Positions 1 to 5,663 of a stretch of 6,781 bases of DNA are shown in pieces (positions within the stretch are counted from its first letter, which is position 1; each line of letters opens with the position of its first letter). A model generated the notes under the pieces. It searched no databases and was not told where the DNA came from. It was given only the letters and a program-made list of their open reading frames with translations. Origin of the DNA: Candidatus Aenigmatarchaeota archaeon (lineage in GTDB: Archaea; Aenigmatarchaeota; Aenigmatarchaeia; QMZP01); the NCBI GenBank assembly GCA_016202745.1, contig JACQOB010000161.1, positions 1-6,781 on the forward strand. Reading direction: 5' to 3'. Position numbers and translations under genes: made by a program.

Positions 1-495
1 CTCCAGGGTGTTGTCCTCCACGTCCTCGTTGACAAAAGACATCGCGGCTACCATCGAATTCCTGCCTATTGTCACCCCCGGGCGCACCACCGAAAACTCG
101 CCCACCATGCTGTTCTTCCGCACAATTATCGACCCTATCCTGAATGTGTCAAGCGTGATTTCATGCGTGAAAAGCTTGGTTCCCCAGCCGATTATGGCAT
201 TGTCCTCTATCACTATAAGCTCCGGGAACATCGGGTCTATTATTGAGTCATTGGCGATCGACACGTTCCTTCCAATGCTGACGCCGATCAGCCTGTAGAG
301 GTGGTTCTTCAGCTCGCAGGGGGGCAGGATCTTGCACAGGGTGACAATGAAGTAGTTCTTGCCCTGCCTGAAAATGCTCTTGTATTTGTACCATTGCCTT
401 GCCGGGTTTGCGCCAACCCTGAACCTGACCTCTTTCAGCACCTTCCTTCTGCTTTTCCTGAGGCCTTCCAGGTCAGCCCGCGATACGGCCAGCAT
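1..495 (-). CDS. Left-handed beta-helix (hexapeptide-repeat) acyltransferase, N-terminal part, cut by the left window edge
   Basis: Read on the minus strand, this frame is open from an ATG at 495 to the window edge and gives 165 residues. Residues 1-60 are basic and helical. From about residue 70 the sequence has the short-period I/V-G-x-N pattern of a left-handed beta-helix: IGRNVSIANDS (74-84), IEDNAIIGWGTKLFTHEI (96-113), IVRKNSMVGEFS (124-135), VTIGRNSMVAAMS (141-153). His111 in the FTHE stretch resembles the catalytic histidine of maltose/galactoside-type O-acetyltransferases. Members of this superfamily move acetyl or other acyl groups from CoA to sugars or similar acceptors; the substrate here is not readable. 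ATG 495 is chosen because an in-frame stop lies at 517-519 with no better start between. The gene is divergent from the membrane-protein pair at 526. The fold is secure; the C-terminal part of the helix and any trimer contacts lie outside the window. Confidence 0.85.
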   Translation of the reverse strand, partial: MLAVSRADLEGLRKSRRKVLKEVRFRVGANPARQWYKYKSIFRQGKNYFIVTLCKILPPCELKNHLYRLIGVSIGRNVSIANDSIIDPMFPELIVIEDNAIIGWGTKLFTHEITLDTFRIGSIIVRKNSMVGEFSVVRPGVTIGRNSMVAAMSFVNEDVEDNTLE

Positions 496-525
496 ATTAA
501 TTATTTGGCCCCACAATTAATAACC
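496..525. promoter_or_regulatory. Compact divergent promoter between the acyltransferase and the membrane-protein pair
   Basis: Only 30 bases separate the two divergent start codons. AT-rich TATA-like stretches lie at each end: TTAATTAT (497-504), about 26 bases before the plus-strand ATG at 526, and TTATTAATTG on the minus strand (514-523), about 24 bases before the minus-strand ATG at 495. Archaeal transcription starts about 22-27 bases past the TATA box, so both transcripts would be leaderless or nearly so, and the two pre-initiation complexes would overlap. The placement is seen in the sequence; promoter activity is inferred. Confidence 0.5.
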
Positions 526-795
526 ATGGAGCACCTGCATTTCCTCCTTCTCAATTTCGCCGTGTTTTTTGCCATACTTTTCATTGACAGGAAAAAATAC
601 AGGGATTACATTTTCATCGGGCTGCTGGCGCTGCTGCTGGACGCCGCCTTTGAGGTCATCCCCCTCTCCGCCGGCATCTGGGCCTACCATTCGGAACCCC
701 TTTTACTGGGGATATCCCTGTATACATGGCTGCTTTATGTGCCATACCTTGGCTTCTGCTATTTCGTTTCAAACAGGCTGGTGAAGCATGTCTGA
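526..795 (+). CDS. Small three-helix membrane protein, first of a paralogous pair (lycopene-cyclase-domain-like)
   Basis: An 89-residue protein with three likely membrane helices (about residues 4-20, 28-46 and 61-82) and a basic DRKKYRD loop after the first. The stretch LDAAFE..PLSAGIWAYHSEPLLLGI (39-63) resembles the D...GxWxY...lxGI core of lycopene-cyclase (CrtYc/CrtYd, CarR-type) and related carotenoid-enzyme domains, which close or modify the ends of C40/C50 carotenoids in the membrane. The same core recurs in the next protein. The frame is open upstream to 301, but ATG 526 is chosen: everything before it antisenses the acyltransferase gene, and an AT-rich promoter element lies 26 bases upstream. 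The last 8 bases overlap the next gene, so the two are co-translated. The family call is by motif memory only; an uncharacterised small membrane-protein family is the alternative. Confidence 0.7.
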   Translation: MEHLHFLLLNFAVFFAILFIDRKKYRDYIFIGLLALLLDAAFEVIPLSAGIWAYHSEPLLLGISLYTWLLYVPYLGFCYFVSNRLVKHV

Positions 796-1096
796 TGCAT
801 TATTCCTGTGGTATGGAATCTGGGTTGGGCTGCTTATAGCATTCCTTATTTCGCTATATACAGCAAGAAGCAGGAAATTATATCTCCTCTATTTCGCCTT
901 CGGCGCCCTCTTCGGCTTCTATTTTGACATTGTCTCTGTGGCGTCAGGCTACTATTCCTACGCAGACCTGCTGCTTGGCATATATGGCGTCCCCCTGAGC
1001 ATGACCATCGCCGAAGGATTCTCCGTGGCTATCGTTATAAGGGTGTTCGAAATCCTGAAGGGCAGGCTGACAGGCAATGATTTCACATCTTCCTGA
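788..1096 (+). CDS. Small three-helix membrane protein, second of the paralogous pair (lycopene-cyclase-domain-like)
   Basis: A 102-residue protein with likely membrane helices at about 5-24, 31-50 and 62-90, and a short polar tail. Its FDIVSVASGYYSYADLLLGI (46-65) aligns with FEVIPLSAGIWAYHSEPLLLGI of the upstream protein, so the two look like duplicated halves. The following GVPLSMTIAE (67-76) recalls the G-P-x-E segment of lycopene-cyclase domains. The ATG at 788 lies inside the end of the first gene (ATGTCTGA overlap), with GGTGA at 780-784 as ribosome binding site, which implies translational coupling and equal amounts of both subunits. The natural reading is a heterodimeric membrane enzyme or carrier; carotenoid ring formation is a hypothesis and no other carotenoid gene is visible here. 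The 3' end overlaps the convergent methyltransferase gene by 14 bases. Confidence 0.7.
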   Translation: MSDALFLWYGIWVGLLIAFLISLYTARSRKLYLLYFAFGALFGFYFDIVSVASGYYSYADLLLGIYGVPLSMTIAEGFSVAIVIRVFEILKGRLTGNDFTSS

Positions 1097-1898
1097 AGAC
1101 GTAAAGGTTCCCGTTGGCCTGGCCAAGCTCGAGCCTTTTTTCCAACTTCAAATAGCCGCCTTCCGCATGTTCCATCACGGTTCTCTCCCTGACAGGCTGG
1201 TCATTAAAAACAAGCAGCCCATTTGGATTCAACAGCATAGAAGCCCCTGCAACAAACCTGTCTATTCTGGGCTCAAAATACGCCGCGCATTGAGAGAATA
1301 TCATGTCGGATGCTATTCCAAGCCCGTCTATATCCCTGGCTGCATAGCCATCGTGTTCTATCACGCCTGAAGGAAGTCCATCATGCCAGTCAGTAAGATT
1401 TGTAATATGGGCATTGATTGTATTGCCCATCCTTTCGCCTGCTGCGTCTGCAAGCTTCCTCACACCTTTGGCCTCGCTTGACTTGAATCCAGCATAACCC
1501 GCACCCACTTCCAGCAGCGTTGCAGACCCTGCATTGCTTTCTATGTAAAGCATCAGTCCTGTGATATCATATCCAGCTTCCTCTGCCAGCCTGAAGGAAC
1601 CGCCGCTTGAGGTCCAGCTTCCCGGGCACAAATACGACCGCAAAGCCAAGGCCCAGCTGCCAGTATTGTCATGTATGGCATTCAAGTAGGCCAGAACATC
1701 TTTTCTTCGGGGCACCTTTACGTTGGGAGGGAGTCTCTTTGCCTGTATATCCCTGTAGACACCCATCTTTGTTTCTTTTTCTAATGGCGAACGGTCATGC
1801 CCATCCTCTGGGATCCTGGACATTATTCTGCCTACGTAAAAATTGAACTGTCTCTCTTCACCTTCTGTAAGCCCCCTAATAACCTTAGATACGCTCAT
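1083..1898 (-). CDS. Class I SAM-dependent methyltransferase-like protein, substrate unknown
   Basis: A 271-residue protein from ATG 1898. A polar N-terminal domain (about 1-115) precedes a Rossmann-type core. Motif I is LLEVGAGYAGF at 128-138, with the E-x-G-x-G glycines 132, 134 and 137, which in this superfamily binds S-adenosylmethionine. Further on, DMIFSQCAAYFEP (198-210) fits the motif IV/V strand and loop, and LNPNGLLVFND (223-233) is the typical strand after motif V. The N-terminal extension probably carries substrate specificity, which cannot be named. An in-frame GTG at 1907 would add three residues; the TATA box at 1931-1938 puts the transcript start close to 1909, so either a leaderless GTG start or the ATG with a leader of about 10 bases is possible. 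It is divergent from the secreted-protein gene at 2032 and overlaps the membrane-protein gene tail-to-tail. Confidence 0.75.
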   Translation of the reverse strand: MSVSKVIRGLTEGEERQFNFYVGRIMSRIPEDGHDRSPLEKETKMGVYRDIQAKRLPPNVKVPRRKDVLAYLNAIHDNTGSWALALRSYLCPGSWTSSGGSFRLAEEAGYDITGLMLYIESNAGSATLLEVGAGYAGFKSSEAKGVRKLADAAGERMGNTINAHITNLTDWHDGLPSGVIEHDGYAARDIDGLGIASDMIFSQCAAYFEPRIDRFVAGASMLLNPNGLLVFNDQPVRERTVMEHAEGGYLKLEKRLELGQANGNLYVFRKM

Positions 1899-1902
1899 AG
1901 TT

Positions 1903-1989
1903 GTCACTATAGAATAGTTACATCAACTAGTATATAAAGCTTACTGTAATTAGAGGTAGAAATAGTACTAATAAGTAGTGACTATAGAA
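1903..1989. repeat. Direct-repeat pair in the divergent promoter region, candidate operator
   Basis: GTCACTATAGAA at 1903-1914 and GTGACTATAGAA at 1978-1989 match at 11 of 12 positions. The first copy overlaps the expected transcript start and start codon of the methyltransferase gene; the second abuts the upstream element of the plus-strand promoter. Such placement suits a regulator that controls both directions, but no regulator gene is in the window. Binding is inferred from position only. Confidence 0.35.
1931..1938 (-). promoter_or_regulatory. TATA box of the methyltransferase gene
   Basis: On the minus strand this reads TTTATATA, preceded by an AAGC upstream element. Its centre is about 27 bases before GTG 1907 and 36 before ATG 1898, which fits a leaderless or very short-leader transcript. 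Together with the flanking bases (1933-1942) it forms a perfect 10-base inverted repeat with the opposing promoter (1989-1998). Confidence 0.55.
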
Positions 1990-1992
1990 AGC

Positions 1993-2000
1993 TTTATAAA
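1993..2000 (+). promoter_or_regulatory. TATA box of the secreted-protein / 123-residue-protein unit
   Basis: TTTATAAA preceded by GAAAGC. The predicted transcript start, about 25 bases past the centre, falls near 2021, which leaves a leader of roughly 10 bases containing GGTGAT (2023-2028) just before the ATG at 2032. Confidence 0.55.
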
Positions 2001-2031
2001 GCCATAAGCCAAGAATTATCATGGTGATTGC

Positions 2032-2554
2032 ATGAGACCAATCTATAGGTCAGTTGCCCCCCTGGTATTGGGATTGTCCATATCAGGGTTGGCCGCTGGC
2101 GGCATATACGGCGCGCCGGACAAAGGCAGCAAGCCTGTGGTGGAAAGGGTAGTTGACGGGCTAAAGACAGAAAGGCGAATAGCAATCGGGCTGTTTTCCG
2201 ACTACCTGGAAACAGGGAGCACAATCAAGCGGCCAGTCTGCATGGACATATGCAGGCGATGAGTTCGCTGACAAGACGACAATATACCTGTTTGACACGG
2301 GAGTGATAAGAAGGGGGGATGAGCTGAAGGCGCTAGGTTTCAATTTCAATGCCGTAGAGACAGGGACAAAGGTGGCGGTAGGCTATGTCTATGGAGGCCA
2401 TGTGTACAGTGGCAGGAGCGCGTACTCAATCTGCGGAAAGGAGTGTGACCTGCCTTCAACAGTCTACAGGTTTCCCGGCGGGAAGATGGTAGCAGGCGAT
2501 GAAATTGACTTCGGGTCAATTCCTGAGAGGACACTGGTGCTGTTCAGGGAATAG
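2032..2554 (+). pseudogene. Secreted or membrane-anchored protein of unknown function, broken by one frameshift
   Basis: Two reading frames together look like one gene. The first (2032-2262) starts with an export signal: MRPIYR, then a hydrophobic run VAPLVLGLSISGLAAGG (8-24), then a polar segment, and it ends in unrelated-looking residues at a stop at 2260-2262. The +1 frame is open from 2183 to a stop at 2552-2554 and continues with protein-like sequence (for example QSAWTYAGDEFADKTTIYLF, about 2234-2293) and a C-G-K-E-C pair that could form a disulfide outside the cell. One extra base between about 2183 and 2262 explains the break; 523 bases minus one gives about 174 codons. A real mutation, a sequencing error or programmed shifting cannot be separated by eye. 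An isolated GTG start at 2303 for the second half is a weaker explanation. The next gene follows 10 bases after the stop. I do not recognise the family. Confidence 0.6.
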
Positions 2555-2558
2555 GAGG
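2553..2558 (+). promoter_or_regulatory. Strong ribosome binding site that fixes the start at 2565
   Basis: AGGAGG, overlapping the last two bases of the preceding stop codon, lies 6 bases before ATG 2565. It decides against the in-frame upstream ATG at 2499, which would lie inside the previous gene. Confidence 0.7.
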
Positions 2559-2564
2559 ACTGAT

Positions 2565-2936
2565 ATGGCAAGAAATATAGCAAGGACAATTGGGGAACTG
2601 CCGCCCTGGAAGGAGGGGCACGCATGGGTGATACACAAGACCACGCCCGGGGGTGCGGAGAAGATAGCAGGGGAGGGCTTTAATTATGCACGCCACTACA
2701 GTATAGACCAGATGGCATGGCCGTTCAGCTATGAGGATAAGGACATGGCATATGCATACCTGAGGACAGGCATACTGCCGGATTCATATTGGGACGCAAG
2801 AGCTTTCGGCAACGCTCTTGTTGTGATGGACATGGAATATGGAGAACTGGCAGCGCACCAAGGACGCGGCAAAAAGATGCCCCCGGGCCTCGTTCCACGT
2901 GATTATGTCATCGGGATAATCAGCGTCAGCGAATAG
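2565..2936 (+). CDS. 123-residue protein of unknown function with ADP-ribosyltransferase-like motif pattern
   Basis: Soluble and without a signal peptide. The order of motifs recalls small ADP-ribosyltransferase-fold proteins (PARP/DarT/KptA-like): a strand with His-x-Thr (WVIHKTT, 21-27), a helix ending in E-G-F (AEKIAGEGF, 31-39), a helix with aromatic and acidic residues (YEDKDMAYAYL, 56-66), a hydrophobic strand after F-G (FGNALVVMDM, 81-90), and a C-terminal VPRDYVIGII (110-119) like the 'iP.d.IiGv' strand that ends such domains. This is pattern memory; the NAD-binding residues and a catalytic Glu cannot be assigned with confidence. The gene follows the frameshifted secreted-protein gene by 10 bases and surely shares its transcript. 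Alternatives are a domain of unknown function with chance resemblance. That it is a gene is well supported by its ribosome binding site and codon use. Confidence 0.7.
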   Translation: MARNIARTIGELPPWKEGHAWVIHKTTPGGAEKIAGEGFNYARHYSIDQMAWPFSYEDKDMAYAYLRTGILPDSYWDARAFGNALVVMDMEYGELAAHQGRGKKMPPGLVPRDYVIGIISVSE

Positions 2937-2947
2937 CCGCATTGCCG

Positions 2948-2961
2948 CAAAGATTTAAATA
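2948..2961 (+). promoter_or_regulatory. BRE/TATA promoter of psmB
   Basis: CAAAGA (2948-2953) followed by TTTAAATA (2954-2961), an archaeal BRE plus TATA consensus. The transcript should start near 2983, leaving a leader of about 30 bases that holds GGAG (3004-3007) 8 bases before ATG 3016. Confidence 0.75.
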
Positions 2962-3015
2962 CCCCCTTTACATAACATAATAAACTCATTCTGGCGAACA
3001 ACAGGAGTTAGTTTT

Positions 3016-3648
3016 ATGGAAAACGACTACGAAATAAAGCCTGTAAAGACAGGGACAACGACAGTGGGCCTCGTGTCCAAGGATGCGGTAATCCTGGGAG
3101 CGGACAGGAAAGCAACAATGGGATACCTTATCGCCAGCAAGACGGCAAAGAAAATCCTGCAGATAGACGACCACATCGGGATGACGATCGCGGGCCTTGT
3201 AGGTGACGCGCAGGCCCTGGAAAGGTACATCAAGGCGGAACTGAAGCTCTACAAGCTGTCCGAGGACAGGAAGATTTCAATCAGCGCGGCTGCGTATCTT
3301 GTCGCAAACATCCTTTATGGAAGAAGATTCTACCCGTACTACGTGCAGCTCATCGTGGGTGGATACGACGACAAGGCAAAGCTTTACTCCCTGGGAGCCG
3401 ACGGGTCCGTGATGGAAGAGGCCAAGTATTATTCATCAGGCTCCGGATCCCCGATGGCTTTTGGAGTACTGGAGCACGGCTTCAAGAGGAACATGTCAAC
3501 TGAAGAGGCGAAGAAGCTCGTTGTCAGGTCAGTCAGGTCGGCGCTGAGAAGGGACATAGGCTCGGGAAGCGGCATTGATGTTGTCGTGATCGACTCGAAA
3601 GGTTTTCGCAGGATAGATGATGATGAGATAAAGAAACTGGGCAAGTGA
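3016..3648 (+). CDS. psmB: Archaeal 20S proteasome beta subunit (N-terminal threonine protease)
   Basis: A 210-residue precursor. The propeptide is 13 residues and ends in TG before the triplet TTT, so Thr14 becomes the catalytic Thr1 after self-cleavage. In mature numbering the catalytic set is present: Thr1, Asp17 (ADRKATMG), Lys33 (SKTAKK), and the Ser130, Asp167 and Ser170 equivalents of the Thermoplasma Ser129/Asp166/Ser169 (SGSGSP and RRDIGSGSG). GMTIAGLVGDAQ (42-53) is nearly identical to the Thermoplasma subunit. Fourteen copies form the two inner rings of the cytoplasmic 20S core, which degrades unfolded proteins fed by PAN or Cdc48-type ATPases. The alpha subunit is not in the window. 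The gene has its own BRE/TATA promoter and is followed by a T-tract and then fttA, a neighbourhood seen in other archaea. Length and motifs are normal and the call is secure. Confidence 0.98.
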   Translation: MENDYEIKPVKTGTTTVGLVSKDAVILGADRKATMGYLIASKTAKKILQIDDHIGMTIAGLVGDAQALERYIKAELKLYKLSEDRKISISAAAYLVANILYGRRFYPYYVQLIVGGYDDKAKLYSLGADGSVMEEAKYYSSGSGSPMAFGVLEHGFKRNMSTEEAKKLVVRSVRSALRRDIGSGSGIDVVVIDSKGFRRIDDDEIKKLGK

Positions 3649-3660
3649 TTTTTTACATTT
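3649..3660 (+). terminator. T-tract behind psmB, probable partial termination signal
   Basis: TTTTTT starts at the base after the psmB stop codon, followed by a further TTT at 3658-3660 and TTTT at 3667-3670. Archaeal termination typically occurs at such T-runs without a hairpin, and FttA (encoded immediately downstream) is the factor known to cleave U-rich 3' ends. No stem-loop is seen. Read-through into fttA is likely because no strong second promoter is evident. Confidence 0.45.
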
Positions 3661-3725
3661 ACCGGGTTTTAGCTGGTAGTCATTTTCACTTAAACACGAT
3701 TTTAACGGGTCAGAAAGAAGGCAAT

Positions 3726-5600
3726 ATGGTAACGATTCTAAAGGAACTGCATGAGAAGCTGCCGGACGACGCGAACATTTCAGAGGTCAATTTCGAGGCG
3801 TCTGAGATAGTGCTCTACACCAAGAGCAAGGAGTTCTTCAGGACAGGCGAGGACAAGATAAAGGAGATAGTCAAGGACCTCAAGAAGAGGGTGGAGATAA
3901 GGCCCGACCTCTCCATATGCCAGACCCCCGAGAAGACAAAGGAAATCATCATGGCCACCGTGCCGGAGGAGGCCGGCGTGAAGGACATCTATTTCGAGCC
4001 TGAGCTTGGCAAGGTTATAATAGAGGCCCAGAAGCCCGGCCTGATAATCGGGAAGGGCGGCGAGACATACAGGAAAATCAAGAATGAAACCCTGTGGCTG
4101 CCCAAGATAGAGCGCGCCCCCGCAATAAAATCCGACATCGTCCGTGCGATAAGGAGCCTGCTGCACACGGAGCTGGCATACAGGAAGAAGTTCCTCAACA
4201 ACATAGGCCAGAAGATAAACGTGCCCGTGGAATATGACAAGAGGAAGGACTGGGTGAGGATTTCCACCCTGGGCGCATTCAGGGAGGTGGGGAGGAGCTG
4301 CGTGCTTGTCCAGACGGAGCACGCGAGGATAATGCTTGACTGCGGCGTTGACGTTGGCGGGACGTTCCCGTACATAAACATACCGGAGCTTGACCTGGAG
4401 AAGCTGGACGCCCTGTGCCTTTCGCACGCCCATGTGGACCATTGCGGCTACATACCATACCTTTATGAGAACGGCTACAAGGGGCCTTTATACTGCACCG
4501 CCGCCACAAGGGACCTGATGGTCCTGCTGTGCCTGGATTATGTTGAAGTGGCGCAGAAGGAAGGCAAGGAGGCGCCCTATTCAAAGAAGTCGATAGAAAA
4601 GGCAGTGAAACACACCATTGCCCTTGACTATGGGGAGGTGTCTGACATCGCGCCCAGCATAAGGCTCACGCTCCAGCCTGCGGGCCACATACTTGGCAGC
4701 TCCCTTGTGCACCTTCACATAGGGGACGGGTTGCACAACATACTTTACACCGGCGATTACAAGTACGGGCCGACAAAGCTTTTTGACCCCGCCTACACCG
4801 ATTTCCAGCGGATTGAGACTGTGATCACGGAGGCCACGTACGGATCGGCCACTTCCATCATGCCCTCCAGGAGGGATGTGGAGCAGAGGTTCTTCGAGAT
4901 AATAGACAAGACCATGGCAAAGGGGGGGAAGATACTGATCCCGTCTTTCGCCGTCGGCAGGGCGCAGGAGCTCATTGCGATGATCGGGCAAAGGAAGGAT
5001 TTCCCCTATCCGGTTTATGTGGAGGGGATGGTGTGGGATGCCACAGCAATCCACACAGCCTATCCGGAATACCTGTCAAGGCGGCTCCAGCGGGAGATAT
5101 TCCATTACGGCAACAACCCGTTCACCAATGAGATGTTCAAGCACGTCGAGCCCAGGGAGAGGCCTGGCATAATAGATTCAACAGACCCGGCAGTCATCAT
5201 AGCCACCTCAGGCATGCTTATCGGAGGGCCGTCGGTCGAGTACCTGAAGGGCCTTGCTCCGGACCCGAAGAACACGCTCATGTTCGTGGGCTACCAGGCC
5301 GAGGGCACGCCAGGCAGGAGGATCCAGAAAGGGTGGAAGGAGCTGATCGGCCACGGAGCAGACGGCAGGACAAGGGTCACCAACATAGAGATGGAAGTGG
5401 AAACCCTTTCAGGCATGTCAGGCCACAGCGACAGGAACCAGCTGATAGCCTTCATCAAGAACCTCTCCTGCAGGCCCGAGAGGGTCCTGGTCAACCACGG
5501 AGAGCAGTCCCGCTGCCTCGAGCTTGCCAGGGACATAAAGCGCTACCTGAGGATAGACTCTTCCGCGCCGAAGAACCTGGAGGCCGTGAGGGTGAAGTGA
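3726..5600 (+). CDS. fttA: aCPSF1/FttA, archaeal transcription-termination ribonuclease (KH + metallo-beta-lactamase + beta-CASP)
   Basis: A 624-residue protein close to the usual length of about 630-640. Two N-terminal KH domains cover residues 1-140, the second with the RNA-binding GKGG loop (109-112). The metallo-beta-lactamase core has SHAHVDH (His234, His236, Asp238, His239), His321 in GHILG and Asp344 in YTGDY, which hold two zinc ions. The beta-CASP domain includes TEATYG (Glu369), PSFAVGRAQE (406-415), SGHSD (His567) and VNHGEQ (His591). The enzyme dimerises, binds RNA polymerase and U-rich nascent RNA, cleaves it and triggers termination across archaea. ATG 3726 is chosen because GAAGG (3717-3721) precedes it and family proteins begin just so; the frame stays open up to a GTG at 3645 overlapping the psmB stop, which would add 27 atypical residues. 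Only weak TATA-like sequence (CTTAAAC, 3689-3695) lies upstream. Its last 23 codons recur at 6465. Confidence 0.97.
   Translation: MVTILKELHEKLPDDANISEVNFEASEIVLYTKSKEFFRTGEDKIKEIVKDLKKRVEIRPDLSICQTPEKTKEIIMATVPEEAGVKDIYFEPELGKVIIEAQKPGLIIGKGGETYRKIKNETLWLPKIERAPAIKSDIVRAIRSLLHTELAYRKKFLNNIGQKINVPVEYDKRKDWVRISTLGAFREVGRSCVLVQTEHARIMLDCGVDVGGTFPYINIPELDLEKLDALCLSHAHVDHCGYIPYLYENGYKGPLYCTAATRDLMVLLCLDYVEVAQKEGKEAPYSKKSIEKAVKHTIALDYGEVSDIAPSIRLTLQPAGHILGSSLVHLHIGDGLHNILYTGDYKYGPTKLFDPAYTDFQRIETVITEATYGSATSIMPSRRDVEQRFFEIIDKTMAKGGKILIPSFAVGRAQELIAMIGQRKDFPYPVYVEGMVWDATAIHTAYPEYLSRRLQREIFHYGNNPFTNEMFKHVEPRERPGIIDSTDPAVIIATSGMLIGGPSVEYLKGLAPDPKNTLMFVGYQAEGTPGRRIQKGWKELIGHGADGRTRVTNIEMEVETLSGMSGHSDRNQLIAFIKNLSCRPERVLVNHGEQSRCLELARDIKRYLRIDSSAPKNLEAVRVK
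5529..5600 (+). repeat. Direct repeat copy A: functional 3' end of fttA
   Basis: The last 23 codons and stop of fttA. They match 6465-6536 at 62 of 72 positions without gaps. Similarity stops abruptly at both ends: upstream bases (5517-5528) do not match 6453-6464, and downstream bases differ. The toxin-antitoxin unit lies between the two copies. Confidence 0.9.
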
Positions 5601-5633
5601 GAGTGCCTGCTTGATGTTTTGTGTAGCAGAAGG

Positions 5634-5641
5634 TTTAAATA
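5634..5641 (+). promoter_or_regulatory. TATA box of the toxin-antitoxin operon
   Basis: TTTAAATA, with AGAAGG in the BRE position. Its centre is about 26 bases before ATG 5664, so the toxin message should be leaderless; no ribosome binding site precedes that ATG. The promoter lies after fttA copy A, so the cassette carries its own transcription start. Confidence 0.7.
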
Positions 5642-5663
5642 TACATTGTGCACATTATAATAC

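Noticed and set aside
8..298. Plus-strand open frame of 96 codons near the left edge
   Set aside because: It lies antisense to the clear beta-helix acyltransferase reading frame and has no protein-like pattern.
301..525. N-terminal extension of the first membrane protein back to 301
   Set aside because: The extension antisenses the acyltransferase and has no membrane or domain character; ATG 526 sits at the right distance from an AT-rich promoter element.
3645..3725. Upstream in-frame GTG start for fttA overlapping the psmB stop (GTGA)
   Set aside because: It would add 27 residues of atypical composition encoded in the T-rich spacer. The ATG at 3726 has a GAAGG site and gives the N-terminus expected for the family.
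3780..4442. Long minus-strand open frame (220 codons) inside fttA
   Set aside because: It mirrors the coding strand of a confidently identified gene and encodes no recognisable motif; long antisense frames are common in GC-rich third positions.
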